Notes: generated by a model from the letters alone, not told the origin. Shown: positions 16,608-24,961, counted from the first letter of the stretch. The stretch: DNA of 39,460 nt from Solimonas sp047605265 (GCA_047605265.1 JASGFY010000027.1:1-39460), one strand, 5' to 3'. Numbers and translations are program-made.

Positions 16608-17594
16608 TCAGGGCGACAGCGCGCTGAGCGGCAGCGTCAGCCGCGCCGTGGCGTTGTCGCGCGTGTAAGGCTTGAGGTCGATCGCCCTGCCCTCGAACTG
16701 CACGCCGACCGCCGGTGCGGCGCCGATGAACAGATCGAACGGCGGCTTGCCGCCCAGCTGGCGACGCTCGCCGGCGCCGACCAGGCCATTCAGCAGCGTG
16801 CGGCCGCTGCCGTCGAGCACGCGGATCCAGGACTGGCCGTTGAAGGTGATCAGCAGCGGACCGCTGCCGGTCGCCGCCGCGCTTGGGGTCGAACCCGCCA
16901 CCGGAGTCGACTGCACGGCGGCCGACGGCGCAGGTGCCGCGACCGGCGCGGCGGCGGTGGACGTTGCCGCGGTGCCGGTCGAAGCCGCGTCGCCGACAGG
17001 CGCAGACGGCACTGCTGTGGCAGTCGCCGCGGGCGGCGGGACGGGAACGGCTTCGGCGTTCGCGACCGGCGCAGCCGGTGCGGGAGCCGCGGCCGTGCCG
17101 TTCGGCTCCGGCGCGCCCAGGATGCTGCCGTCGACGATCCTCGGGACCGGCGTCGTCGCGCCACGCACCCACCACAGCGCCGCGCAGACAACGATCGCAA
17201 CGACGACGAACAGCACCCCCATCGCCATCGGCAGCCGACTGTTCGAGCCGAGCTCGGTGCCCGACGCGAGGCGCAGCTTGGCCGGCGCCTGCGGCGTCTT
17301 CGGCGTGACCTGCGCCGCATAGGCGGCGATCAGCGCTTTCTCGTCGAGGTTCAGCACCTTCGCGCACTTGCGGTAATAACCGCGCACATACACCGGTTCG
17401 AGCAGCGTGTCGAAGTCATCGCGCTCCAATGCCTCGACGGTCGTGCGGGCGAGCTTGATATGGGCGGCCAGATCGTCGACCGAAAGATGCGCCGCTTGGC
17501 GCGCCTCGCGAATCAGGGTACCTGGCAGCGTACCAGCGGTGGTGGGCGCTTGCGGAGCGGCGGGAACGGTCGGTTCGGACGGATCGTGGCTCAT
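16608..17594 (-). CDS. rodZ: Cytoskeleton protein RodZ
   Basis: Bitopic membrane protein that links MreB to the wall-elongation machinery. The 328 residues contain a cytoplasmic helix-turn-helix domain (about 25-93, 'GTLIREARQAAHLSVDDLAA'), a basic juxtamembrane stretch, one membrane helix (122-143), a long Ala/Pro/Val-rich periplasmic linker, and a C-terminal beta domain of DUF4115 type ('LLITFNGQSWIRVLDGSGR'). The ATG at 17594 is chosen because it overlaps the pilF stop by four bases (ATGA); an ATG nine bases earlier lies inside pilF. The order pilF-rodZ-ispG is conserved. Confidence 0.92.
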   Translation of the reverse strand: MSHDPSEPTVPAAPQAPTTAGTLPGTLIREARQAAHLSVDDLAAHIKLARTTVEALERDDFDTLLEPVYVRGYYRKCAKVLNLDEKALIAAYAAQVTPKTPQAPAKLRLASGTELGSNSRLPMAMGVLFVVVAIVVCAALWWVRGATTPVPRIVDGSILGAPEPNGTAAAPAPAAPVANAEAVPVPPPAATATAVPSAPVGDAASTGTAATSTAAAPVAAPAPSAAVQSTPVAGSTPSAAATGSGPLLITFNGQSWIRVLDGSGRTLLNGLVGAGERRQLGGKPPFDLFIGAAPAVGVQFEGRAIDLKPYTRDNATARLTLPLSALSP

Positions 17595-18328
17595 GGCTGC
17601 CAATCGGAGAACATGGCGGCTTCCTTGGATTCCGGGAACTCCTGGACGATGCGGCGCGCGTAGTCCCGCGCGCTATCGCGGTCGCCGAGGCCTATCTCGG
17701 TGTGTGCGGCGATACCCAGCAGCTCGGGCGTCGCCTGGGTTTTCAAATCGTAGCGCTGCAGGAAGGCGCGTGTGCGCAGGAAATCCCGCTTGTCGAAGCT
17801 GAGCATCGCCATCTGCGCCAGGGCGTCGCGATTATTCGGCTTCAGGCGCAGGGCCTCGCGAAAATCGTGCTCGGCCTGCTCCATATTATGGCTCTTCCTG
17901 GCGCAGATGCCGGCGTTCGTCCAAACCTGCTCCGGCGCCGGATAGCGCGGGTCGGCAAGGACGTCCGTGAAATAGCGGCGCGCCTCGTCCGGCTTGCCGC
18001 GCTCGCACAGCAGCACGCCGAAATTGCTCTTGACCGTCGAATCGTTGCCGTCGAGCGCCAGCGCGCGACGGTACTCCTTTTCGGCCGAGGCACTCTCGCC
18101 GCGCCTCTGGTAAATCACCGCGAGCGCCGAATGGGCCGGCGCATAACGGCTGTCCTGATCGATCGCGCGTTGCAGCTTTTCGACAGCCAGGTCGTACTGG
18201 CCCTGCCGGGCGTAATTGACGCCAAGCTGCGTGTTCAGCTGCGCGGCGTTGCGCTGCTCGGCCCGATGCGCCGCCGTGGAGCAGCCTCCCAGCGCCAGAG
18301 CCAGCAGCAGGAACGGCAACCATTTCAT
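17591..18328 (-). CDS. pilF: Type IV pilus biogenesis lipoprotein PilF (PilW)
   Basis: Outer-membrane pilotin that helps the PilQ secretin assemble. The 245-residue precursor has a signal peptide and lipobox 'ALGGC' with C16, then several TPR repeats ('LGVNYARQGQYDLAVEKLQR', 'ALAVIYQRRGESASAEKEYR', 'TNAGICARKSHNMEQAEHDF'). The ATG at 18328 shares one base with the rlmN stop (TGATG). With pilHJ it indicates that type IV pili are encoded elsewhere in this genome. Confidence 0.9.
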   Translation of the reverse strand: MKWLPFLLLALALGGCSTAAHRAEQRNAAQLNTQLGVNYARQGQYDLAVEKLQRAIDQDSRYAPAHSALAVIYQRRGESASAEKEYRRALALDGNDSTVKSNFGVLLCERGKPDEARRYFTDVLADPRYPAPEQVWTNAGICARKSHNMEQAEHDFREALRLKPNNRDALAQMAMLSFDKRDFLRTRAFLQRYDLKTQATPELLGIAAHTEIGLGDRDSARDYARRIVQEFPESKEAAMFSDWQP

Positions 18329-19488
18329 CACTGTACGACCACCGGCACGCCGCGCAGGCGGTTCTTCTGCCGCGACTGCACCTTGCCGACCAGTTGCCCA
18401 CAGGCCGCGTCGATGTCGTCGCCGCGCGTGCGCCGCGTCGTCGCGAAGACCTTGCGGTCGCGCAGAATCTTCGAGAACGCGGCGATCGCCTCCGGCTTGC
18501 TGCGCTGGTACGGCGCGCCCGGAAACGGATTGAACGGGATGAGATTGACCTTGGCCGACAGGCCACCGAGCAGCTTCGCCAGCTCCCGCGCGTGCTCGGG
18601 TTTGTCGTTGATGCCGTCGAGCATGACGTACTCGTAGACGATGTGCGCCTTGCGGTCCTTGTCGGCCGTGTAGCGGCGCGCGGCTGCGAGCAGCTCGGCG
18701 ATCGGGTACTTGCGGTTGATCGGCACCAGCTCGTCGCGCAACGCGTCGTTCGGCGCGTGCAGCGAGATCGCCAGCGCGGTGTCGACGTCCTCGCGCAGGC
18801 GATCCATGAACGGCACGAGGCCCGAGGTCGAAACCGTGACGCGGCGCTTCGACAGGCCGAAGCCGAAGTCGTCGAGCAGGATGCGGATCGCGCTCAGCAC
18901 CGCCGCGTAGTTGGCGAGCGGCTCGCCCATGCCCATGAAGACGATGTTGGAGATGACGCGACCCCCGCGATCGTCTTGATCGCGGTCTTTCCAGTCTTGC
19001 GACTGGAAGTCGCCGCCGAGCGTGCGCGCCGCGAACCAGACCTGGGCGATGATCTCCGCCGTGGTCATGTTGCGGTTGAGGCCCTGCTGCGCGGTCGAGC
19101 AGAACGAGCAATCCATCGCGCAGCCGACCTGCGAGGAGATGCACAGCGTCGCGCGGTTCTCCTCGGGAATGTAGACGGTCTCGATGGCGTTGCCGCCTTC
19201 GAGGCGCAGCACCCATTTGCGCGTGCCGTCCTGCGAAACCTGCTCGGTCACGAGCTCGGGCGTGCGGATGACGAAGTGCTCGGCGAACCGCTTGCGCAGT
19301 TCCTTGCCGATGTTCGTCATCTCGTCGAAGTTGTCCTTGCCGCGCCGGTAGATCCACAGCATGACCTGGTCGGCGCGGTACGGCTTCTCGCCCATCTCCG
19401 CGAAGCGCGCGCGCAGCTGCTCGCGATCGAGGCCGAACAGATTGATCGGCTCGATGACGGTAGCGGGGCTGGCGGCGCTCGCAGTCAT
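18328..19488 (-). CDS. rlmN: Dual-specificity RNA methyltransferase RlmN
   Basis: Radical-SAM enzyme that methylates C2 of A2503 in 23S rRNA and A37 in some tRNAs. Its 4Fe-4S cluster is held by C123, C127 and C130 in 'VGCAMDCSFCSTAQQG'. 'MGMGEPLANY' and 'VSTSGLVPFM' are family motifs, and C363 in 'DIDAACGQL' is the likely catalytic cysteine. At 386 residues it is slightly long. The excess is a hydrophilic stretch at about 161-174 ('FQSQDWKDRDQDDR') encoded by adjacent palindromes at 18967-19006. It is followed by pilF and preceded by ndk with a 26-base gap. Confidence 0.95.
   Translation of the reverse strand: MTASAASPATVIEPINLFGLDREQLRARFAEMGEKPYRADQVMLWIYRRGKDNFDEMTNIGKELRKRFAEHFVIRTPELVTEQVSQDGTRKWVLRLEGGNAIETVYIPEENRATLCISSQVGCAMDCSFCSTAQQGLNRNMTTAEIIAQVWFAARTLGGDFQSQDWKDRDQDDRGGRVISNIVFMGMGEPLANYAAVLSAIRILLDDFGFGLSKRRVTVSTSGLVPFMDRLREDVDTALAISLHAPNDALRDELVPINRKYPIAELLAAARRYTADKDRKAHIVYEYVMLDGINDKPEHARELAKLLGGLSAKVNLIPFNPFPGAPYQRSKPEAIAAFSKILRDRKVFATTRRTRGDDIDAACGQLVGKVQSRQKNRLRGVPVVVQ
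18967..19006. repeat. Two adjacent palindromes inside rlmN
   Basis: GCGATC-GTCTT-GATCGC at 18967-18983 and CCAGTC-TTGC-GACTGG at 18991-19006 stand seven bases apart, with GTCTT recurring in and between them. Together they encode the extra hydrophilic stretch of RlmN. Confidence 0.7.
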
Positions 19489-19514
19489 GGACGGTGGTGG
19501 CTCAGATCAGGGGC

Positions 19515-19946
19515 TCAGCGCGTGCGCGGGCAAAGCTCGGTCGTGCGGAAGAAGTAGGCGATCTCATTCGCCGCGTTCTCGAGGCTGTCCGAGCCGTGCG
19601 CGGCATTCTCGTCGATCGAGGAGGCGAAATCGGCGCGGATCGTGCCCGGCGCGGCCTTCTTCGGATCGGTCGCCCCCATGATCTCGCGGTATTTGGCGAC
19701 GGCGTTCTCGCCCTCGAGCACCTGCACGAGCACCGGGCCGCTGGTCATGAACTTGACGAGATCGGCGAAAAAGCCACGTTCCCTGTGAACTGCGTAGAAG
19801 CCTTCGGCTTCTTCCTGCGACAGATGCGTCATGCGCGCCGCGATGACCTTGAGGCCAGCGCTCTCGATGCGCGCAATGACCGGGCCGATCACGTTCTTGG
19901 CGATGACATCCGGCTTGAGGATCGAGAGGGTACGTTCAACCGACAC
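19515..19946 (-). CDS. ndk: Nucleoside diphosphate kinase
   Basis: Balances NTP pools by phosphate transfer through an active-site histidine. The 143 residues match the family; K11 in 'ILKPD' and H117 in 'NAAHGSDS' are the key residues. The GTG at 19946 is the start, supported by a perfect AAGGAG (19959-19954) seven bases upstream. A promoter with a consensus -10 is found at 20025-20054, so ndk probably starts a transcript continuing into rlmN and pilF. Confidence 0.97.
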   Translation of the reverse strand: MSVERTLSILKPDVIAKNVIGPVIARIESAGLKVIAARMTHLSQEEAEGFYAVHRERGFFADLVKFMTSGPVLVQVLEGENAVAKYREIMGATDPKKAAPGTIRADFASSIDENAAHGSDSLENAANEIAYFFRTTELCPRTR

Positions 19947-19953
19947 GGTGAAA

Positions 19954-19959
19954 CTCCTT
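19954..19959 (-). promoter_or_regulatory. Strong ribosome binding site for the ndk GTG start
   Basis: AAGGAG on the minus strand, seven bases before GTG at 19946. It decides the non-ATG start. Confidence 0.8.
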
Positions 19960-20024
19960 AAAACTGAAGGGGAAATGACGACAGGGCCAGCGAAGGCCCA
20001 ACACGTTTACTGAGAAATCAAGGA

Positions 20025-20054
20025 ATTATAGCCGCCGCTGCTGCGGCGCGGCAA
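20025..20054 (-). promoter_or_regulatory. Sigma-70-type promoter for ndk
   Basis: Read on the minus strand, TTGCCG (20054-20049) and a consensus TATAAT (20030-20025) are separated by 18 bases. The promoter lies in the gap after iscA, with a leader of roughly 70 bases before the ndk start. Confidence 0.6.
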
Positions 20055-20083
20055 TGAAGCGCTTCGGTCCGGCGCCGGGCAGC

Positions 20084-20407
20084 TCAGACGGCGAAACTCT
20101 CACCGCAGCCGCATTCCGCCTTGACGTTGGGATTGATGAACTTGAAGGCTTCGTTGAGGCCCTGCTTCTGGAAATCCAGCGTCATGCCTTCGAGCATCGG
20201 CAGATGCTCGGGCCGGACCACGACCTTGGCCCCGTGATGCTCGAACACCTGATCATCGTCGGCGATCCGGTCGGCGTAATCCATCGTGTACGCGTAACCC
20301 GAGCAGCCGGACTTGCGCACGCCGACGCGCAGACCGACTCCGCTGCCGCGTCTGGCGATCTGCTGCTGGATGCGCGCGGCCGCGCTTTCGGTCAACTGGA
20401 TGCTCAT
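20084..20407 (-). CDS. iscA: A-type iron-sulfur carrier IscA
   Basis: A-type carrier that delivers Fe-S clusters or iron to target proteins. The 107-residue length equals E. coli IscA. The three ligand cysteines are C35 in 'KSGCSGYAY' and C99 and C101 in 'ECGCGESF'. The ATG at 20407 overlaps the stop of the IscU-like gene by four bases (ATGA), so the two are translationally coupled. hscB, hscA and fdx, which usually follow iscA, are absent; ndk with its own promoter comes next. Confidence 0.9.
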   Translation of the reverse strand: MSIQLTESAAARIQQQIARRGSGVGLRVGVRKSGCSGYAYTMDYADRIADDDQVFEHHGAKVVVRPEHLPMLEGMTLDFQKQGLNEAFKFINPNVKAECGCGESFAV

Positions 20408-20799
20408 GCCGGTCTGCTCATCTGCTTCGTCAGGGCGCACAGGGCGTCTTCGCCCATGAGCGCACAATGGGCCTTGTCATCCGATATTTCAAGGGCGATG
20501 CGGATCGCTGCCGCGTCGATCGCGGACCACGCCGCCGGCGCCAGCGATTCGAGCCGTTCGGACAGCCATTCGCCGACGGCGATCGCCGTCGGGCAACCGT
20601 AGGCCTGAAAGCGCGCGCGCCGGACCGCGCCGCCGTCGTCGATCTCCACCTGCAGCCGCAACACCGAGCGTGCCGCCGGACTGCCGGCCTGCGCTTCCGC
20701 GACCTGCGCACCCTCGAGCCGGCCGCCGTGAAGCGGCGCGCGAAACCGCTGCCAGATCGGCGCGTGATAGCCGAACACGTTGTCCTGAACACCCGTCAT
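20404..20799 (-). CDS. Degenerate IscU/NifU-N-like scaffold protein
   Basis: A 131-residue IscU-fold protein. The ATG at 20799 overlaps the upstream desulfurase stop by four bases and is preferred over an ATG inside that gene. Two of three cluster ligands are visible: C69 in 'FQAYGCPTAIAV' and H111-C112 in 'KAHCALMGEDAL'. The first site, normally 'PACGD' in IscU, reads 'PAARS' (41-45), so the first cysteine and the aspartate needed for cluster release are gone. The serine run after the second cysteine is replaced by 'AIAVGEWL'. An extra C121 exists. It is unlikely to be a standard scaffold; a sulfur acceptor or desulfurase partner is possible but unproven. Confidence 0.75.
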   Translation of the reverse strand: MTGVQDNVFGYHAPIWQRFRAPLHGGRLEGAQVAEAQAGSPAARSVLRLQVEIDDGGAVRRARFQAYGCPTAIAVGEWLSERLESLAPAAWSAIDAAAIRIALEISDDKAHCALMGEDALCALTKQMSRPA

Positions 20800-21956
20800 G
20801 TTTCGCTCCATAGCGGTGAGAGCTCGCGCAAAAAGCGCACGGCGTCGACGATCGCGCGCGCCGCGCGGTCGACGTCGTCCTCGGTCGTGTAGCGGCCGAG
20901 CGACAGGCGCAGCGACGAACCGGCGAGTTCGTCGTCGCGGCCGAGCGCGCGCAGCACGTAAGACGGCTCGCGCGTCGCCGAAGAACAGGCCGAGCCGCTC
21001 GACAGCATCAGCTCCGGCAGCATCGCGCGCAGCGATTCACCCTCGGCGCCGGCGAAGCTGACGTTGAGGATGCCGGACACCCGCGCCTCGGCCGGGCCGT
21101 TCAGATAAATCTGCGGCAGCGCCAGCAGGTTCTGCCAGAGACGTTCGCGCAGCGCGCGCAGGCGCGCTCCCTCGCTCACCAGCGAATCGGCGGCGATGCA
21201 GCAGGCCTCGCCGAAACCGACGATCTGGTGCGTCGCCAGCGTGCCCGAACGCATGCCCTGCTCATGCCCGCCGCCATGAATCTGCGGCGCGAGACGCGCG
21301 CGCGGCCGCTTGCGCACGAACAGCGCGCCGACGCCCTTGGGTCCGTAGAGCTTGTGCCCGGAGAGCGAGAGCAGATCGATCGGCACGGCGGCCAGATCGA
21401 CGGGCAGCTTGCCGGCCGCCTGCACGGCGTCGACATGGAACAGGATGCCGCGTTCACGCAGCAGCGGCGCCAGTTCGGCCACGGGATTGATCGCGCCGGT
21501 TTCGTTGTTGACCCACATCAGCGACACCAGCGCCGTGCCGGCCTGCAGCGCGCCCAGGACCTGATCGATGGCGACGATGCCGTCGGCGCGCGGCGTCAGA
21601 TAGGTCACGCGCGCGCCCCGCGTCTCCAGATATCGGCAGGTGTCGAGCACGGCCTTGTGCTCGACGCGGCTGGTGACGAGGTGCGCGCCCTCGAGGCCGC
21701 GAAATTCGAGCGCACCCTTGATCGCCAGATTGTTCGATTCGGTCGCGCCCGACGTCCAGACGATCTCGTCGGCGCCCGCGCCGATCAGCGCCGTGACCTG
21801 CGCCCGCGCCCGCTCGACCGCCGCGCGCGCCTTGCGGCCCAGGGCATGGTCGGACGCCGGATTGCCGAAGTGCGTCTCGGCGTCGAGCCACGGCAGCATC
21901 GCATCGCGGACGCGCGGATCGAGCGGCGTCGTCGCCGCGTGATCGAGATAAATCAT
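20796..21956 (-). CDS. Cysteine desulfurase (NifS/IscS family), second copy
   Basis: PLP enzyme that takes sulfur from cysteine as an enzyme-bound persulfide. The 386-residue protein starts 'MIYLDHAATTPLDPRV'. PLP lysine is K202 in 'LSGHKLYGPKG', and the catalytic loop 'SSGSACSSA' holds C324. The short loop after that cysteine and 'SGATESNNLAIKG' are group I features. The ATG at 21956 is chosen on this N-terminus; the frame stays open further into the preceding gene. It lies 16 bases after another desulfurase and overlaps the IscU-like gene. Whether it serves general Fe-S assembly or another sulfur pathway cannot be told. Confidence 0.9.
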   Translation of the reverse strand: MIYLDHAATTPLDPRVRDAMLPWLDAETHFGNPASDHALGRKARAAVERARAQVTALIGAGADEIVWTSGATESNNLAIKGALEFRGLEGAHLVTSRVEHKAVLDTCRYLETRGARVTYLTPRADGIVAIDQVLGALQAGTALVSLMWVNNETGAINPVAELAPLLRERGILFHVDAVQAAGKLPVDLAAVPIDLLSLSGHKLYGPKGVGALFVRKRPRARLAPQIHGGGHEQGMRSGTLATHQIVGFGEACCIAADSLVSEGARLRALRERLWQNLLALPQIYLNGPAEARVSGILNVSFAGAEGESLRAMLPELMLSSGSACSSATREPSYVLRALGRDDELAGSSLRLSLGRYTTEDDVDRAARAIVDAVRFLRELSPLWSET

Positions 21957-21972
21957 CCGCCCGCTGCCGCCG

Positions 21973-23109
21973 TCACGACGCTGCCGGCGCCAGCGCAGCG
22001 AAGCCGGCCAGCACCGCGAGGAATTGATCGACTTCGGCCAGCGTATTGGCCTTGCCGAAACTGACGCGGATCGCCCCGGCGGCGATCTCGCGGGCGATGC
22101 CCATGCCAAGCAGCACGTGACTCGGCTCGCCGCGGCCGGACGCGCAGGCCGAGCCGCTGGACACGGCGAAACCCTTGCGGTCGAACTGCATCAGCAGCGC
22201 CTCGCCTTCGTAACCGTCGAGCGCGAACTGCACGGTATTCGGCAGACGCTCGGCGGCCGCGCCGAAGATGTGCGTGCCCGGCAAGGCGCGCAGACCGGCT
22301 TCGAGCCGATCACGCAGCGCCGACAGATGCGCGGCCCGCATCTCCAGCTCCTGATGCGCGAGTTCGGCTGCCGCGCCGAAGCCGACGATCGCCGCGACGT
22401 TCTCGGTGCCGCCCCGCAGCCCGTGCTCCTGCCAGCCGCCGTGATGCAGGGGCAGCAGTTCGACTTCGGCCCGCTTCACCAGCGCGCCGATGCCTTTGGG
22501 ACCGTAGAGCTTGTGGCTCGACAGGCTCATCAGATCGGCGCCGAGCGCCGCGAAATCGACGGCGATCTTGCCGGCCGCCTGCACAGCGTCGACGTGCAGC
22601 CAGGCGCCGGCGGCGTGCGTCGGCCCGGCGGCGCGCGCGACGTCCTGAATGACGCCGGTCTCGTTGTTCGCGCGCATCAGCGACACGAGCCGGACCGGAC
22701 CGGCGGCGAGCTGGCGCCCGAAGCGCGGCCAGTCGACGAGCCCGTCGACGCTGGTCGCCACTGTTTCGACCTTCCAGCCGCGCACACGCATCGCCTCGGC
22801 GGTTTCGAAAACGGCGGGGTGCTCGGTGGCACCGTACAGCAGGCGCGACGGCACGGCCGTCCCGCAGACGCCCTTCAGCGCCAGGTTGTTCGACTCGGTG
22901 CCGCCGGACGTCCAGACGATTTCCGCCGCCGCGCAGCCGACCAGCGCCGCGACCTGCCCGCGCGCCCGCTCGATCGCATCGCGCGCCGCCCGGCCGTAGC
23001 GATGCAGCGACGACGCGTTGCCGTACGGACCGGACAGATACGGCAGCATGGCGTCGAGCACACGCGGCTCGAGCTGCGTCGTCGCGTTGTTGTCGAAATA
23101 GACCGGCAT
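21973..23109 (-). CDS. Cysteine desulfurase (NifS/IscS family), first copy
   Basis: PLP-dependent desulfurase of 378 residues starting 'MPVYFDNNATTQLEPRV', closer in style to NifS than to IscS. K200 in 'LSSHKLYGPKG' binds PLP, and C322 in 'SSGSACASG' is the persulfide cysteine. 'GTENVAAIVGFGAA' is also typical. The ATG at 23109 is 16 bases after the galE stop. It and the next gene are adjacent paralogues that differ throughout, so this is not a recent duplication. Known NifS-type enzymes feed nitrogenase or general Fe-S assembly; no nif genes are present here. Confidence 0.9.
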   Translation of the reverse strand: MPVYFDNNATTQLEPRVLDAMLPYLSGPYGNASSLHRYGRAARDAIERARGQVAALVGCAAAEIVWTSGGTESNNLALKGVCGTAVPSRLLYGATEHPAVFETAEAMRVRGWKVETVATSVDGLVDWPRFGRQLAAGPVRLVSLMRANNETGVIQDVARAAGPTHAAGAWLHVDAVQAAGKIAVDFAALGADLMSLSSHKLYGPKGIGALVKRAEVELLPLHHGGWQEHGLRGGTENVAAIVGFGAAAELAHQELEMRAAHLSALRDRLEAGLRALPGTHIFGAAAERLPNTVQFALDGYEGEALLMQFDRKGFAVSSGSACASGRGEPSHVLLGMGIAREIAAGAIRVSFGKANTLAEVDQFLAVLAGFAALAPAAS

Positions 23110-23125
23110 GGCACTCGCCGACGGC

Positions 23126-24100
23126 TCAATAGGCCGGGTTCCGGTGCCACTGCCAGGCATCGGCGACGATGCGCTGGATGTCGGCGCGCGAGGGCTTCCA
23201 GCCCAGCACGTCGCGCGCCTTGCGGCTGCCCGCCACCAGCGTCGCCGGATCGCCGGCACGGCGCGGCCCGCGCGGGACGTCGAGCGAGCGTCCCACCACC
23301 TTTTCCGTCGCGTCGAGCACCTCGAGCACCGTGTAGCCCGCGCCATTGCCGAGATTGAAACGATGGAAGCCCGGCTGGACGCGGCTGTACTGGAGCGCCA
23401 GCAAATGCGCATCCGCCAGATCGCAGACGTGGACGTAGTCGCGCACGCAGGTGCCGTCGCGCGTCGCGTAGTCCGTGCCGAAAATCTGCACGTCCAGAGC
23501 CTCACCCGCGGCACGGCGCAGCAGCCTCGGGATCAGATGCGTTTCCGGCTCGTGCGATTCGCCGATCCTTCCCGACTCGCAGGCGCCCGCCGCGTTGAAA
23601 TAGCGCAGCGCGGTCGCGCGCAGCCCGTAGGCGCGCGCGGCATCGTCCAGCATCAACTCGACCGCGAACTTGGAGTTGCCGTACGGATTGATCGGCCGGC
23701 ACGGATGGCTTTCGTCGATCACTTCCGTCTGCGGCTCGCCGAACACAGCCGCCGTCGACGAGAACACGAACTGCGCGACCCCGACGTCGCGCATCGCCTG
23801 CAACAGGGACAGCGTCGCGCCGACGTTGTTCGCGTAATACTTGTACGGATCGCGCATCGATTCGCCGACCAGCGAACTCGCCGCGAAGTGCATGACGACG
23901 TCGATCCGATGGCGGCGCAAGGTCTCGACGACCGCGCCGGTATCGCCCAGCGAGGCTTCGACCAGCTCGCCCCACTGGACGGCGGCGCGATGGCCCGTGG
24001 ACAGATTGTCGAGCACCACGACCGCGTGGCCGGCTTCGGCGAGCCGCTTGCACATGTGCGAGCCGATGTAGCCCGCGCCGCCGACGACCAAGACATTCAC
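23126..24100 (-). CDS. galE: UDP-glucose 4-epimerase
   Basis: Interconverts UDP-glucose and UDP-galactose with bound NAD+, providing galactose for surface polysaccharides. The 324 residues carry 'GGAGYIGSH' near residue 7, 'FSSTAAVFG' and the Tyr/Lys pair in 'YGNSKFAVE'; 'DGTCVRDYVHVCDLADAH' is diagnostic of GalE. The GTG at 24100 is preferred because AGGGG precedes it and it follows the cysE stop by four bases. Its place between cysE and the desulfurases is odd, since many relatives have the regulator iscR there. Confidence 0.9.
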   Translation of the reverse strand: MNVLVVGGAGYIGSHMCKRLAEAGHAVVVLDNLSTGHRAAVQWGELVEASLGDTGAVVETLRRHRIDVVMHFAASSLVGESMRDPYKYYANNVGATLSLLQAMRDVGVAQFVFSSTAAVFGEPQTEVIDESHPCRPINPYGNSKFAVELMLDDAARAYGLRATALRYFNAAGACESGRIGESHEPETHLIPRLLRRAAGEALDVQIFGTDYATRDGTCVRDYVHVCDLADAHLLALQYSRVQPGFHRFNLGNGAGYTVLEVLDATEKVVGRSLDVPRGPRRAGDPATLVAGSRKARDVLGWKPSRADIQRIVADAWQWHRNPAY

Positions 24101-24104
24101 CGGA

Positions 24105-24902
24105 TCACCCCTGATTGCGTTTGTGATTAGCGGCCAGCGAATCGAGTGCCGCCCCCGCATCCATGCAAAAATCAGGCAGTTCGAGCTTCGCCAGCTCGAG
24201 CTCCGGCATCCGCGCATCCACCTCGTGCAGCAGGCGGCAGATCTTGACGAGTTGCTCGTCGAGGCGCTGCACGTGGTCGAACATCACCGACATCGCGTTG
24301 GCGACCGGATCCGGCATGTCCTTCGACAAGCCGTAGGCGTCGAAGCCCATGCGCTTCGCGATCTCCGAGACGGCGTCGGACGGCTCGGCCGCTTCACGCA
24401 CGATGCGCGCCGGGATTCCGACGACGGTCGCCCCCGGCGGCACTTCCTTGACGACGACGGAATTAGAACCGACGCGCGCACCGGCGCCGACCGTGAACGG
24501 CCCCAGAATCTTCGCGCCGGCGCCGACGACCACGCGATCCCCCAATGTGGGGTGACGCTTGCCCTTGCTCCAGCTGGTACCGCCGAGCGTGACGCCGTGG
24601 TACATCGTCACGTCGTCGCCGATCTCGGCCGTCTCGCCGATCACCACGCCCATGCCGTGGTCGATGAAGAAGCGCCGGCCGATCCGTGCGCCCGGATGGA
24701 TCTCGATGCCGGTGATCCAGCGCGCCAGGTTGGAATTGACGCGCGCCAGCCACTTCAGGCCGTGCGTCCACAGCCCGTGGCTGATCCGGTGCACCCAGAC
24801 CGCGTGCAGGCCCGGATAGCACGTCAGCACTTCCCAGGTGCTGCGCGCCGCGGGGTCGCGGTCGAAAACGCTGGCGATGTCTTCTCGGATGCGGACGAAC
24901 AT
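24105..24902 (-). CDS. cysE: Serine O-acetyltransferase
   Basis: Transfers acetyl from acetyl-CoA to serine, the committed step of cysteine synthesis. The 265-residue protein has the left-handed beta-helix of hexapeptide repeats ('IHPGARIGRRFFIDHGMGVV', 'VVVGAGAKILGPFTVGAGAR') with the Asp-His motif in 'IDHGMG'. The ATG at 24902 gives 'MFVRIREDIASVFDRDPAAR', the usual N-terminus; an ATG four codons earlier is less likely. It lies 59 bases after trmJ and 4 before galE. Providing cysteine for the desulfurases downstream makes functional sense. Confidence 0.93.
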   Translation of the reverse strand: MFVRIREDIASVFDRDPAARSTWEVLTCYPGLHAVWVHRISHGLWTHGLKWLARVNSNLARWITGIEIHPGARIGRRFFIDHGMGVVIGETAEIGDDVTMYHGVTLGGTSWSKGKRHPTLGDRVVVGAGAKILGPFTVGAGARVGSNSVVVKEVPPGATVVGIPARIVREAAEPSDAVSEIAKRMGFDAYGLSKDMPDPVANAMSVMFDHVQRLDEQLVKICRLLHEVDARMPELELAKLELPDFCMDAGAALDSLAANHKRNQG

Positions 24903-24961
24903 GGGCAGTGGCAAAACGGACGGCGGTGCCGGGCCGGCATTTTAGACCGATACGGTCCTCT

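Noticed and set aside
15426..17663. A 745-codon plus-strand frame antisense to ispG and rodZ
   Set aside because: Shadow frame of high-GC coding DNA; both minus-strand genes are unmistakable.
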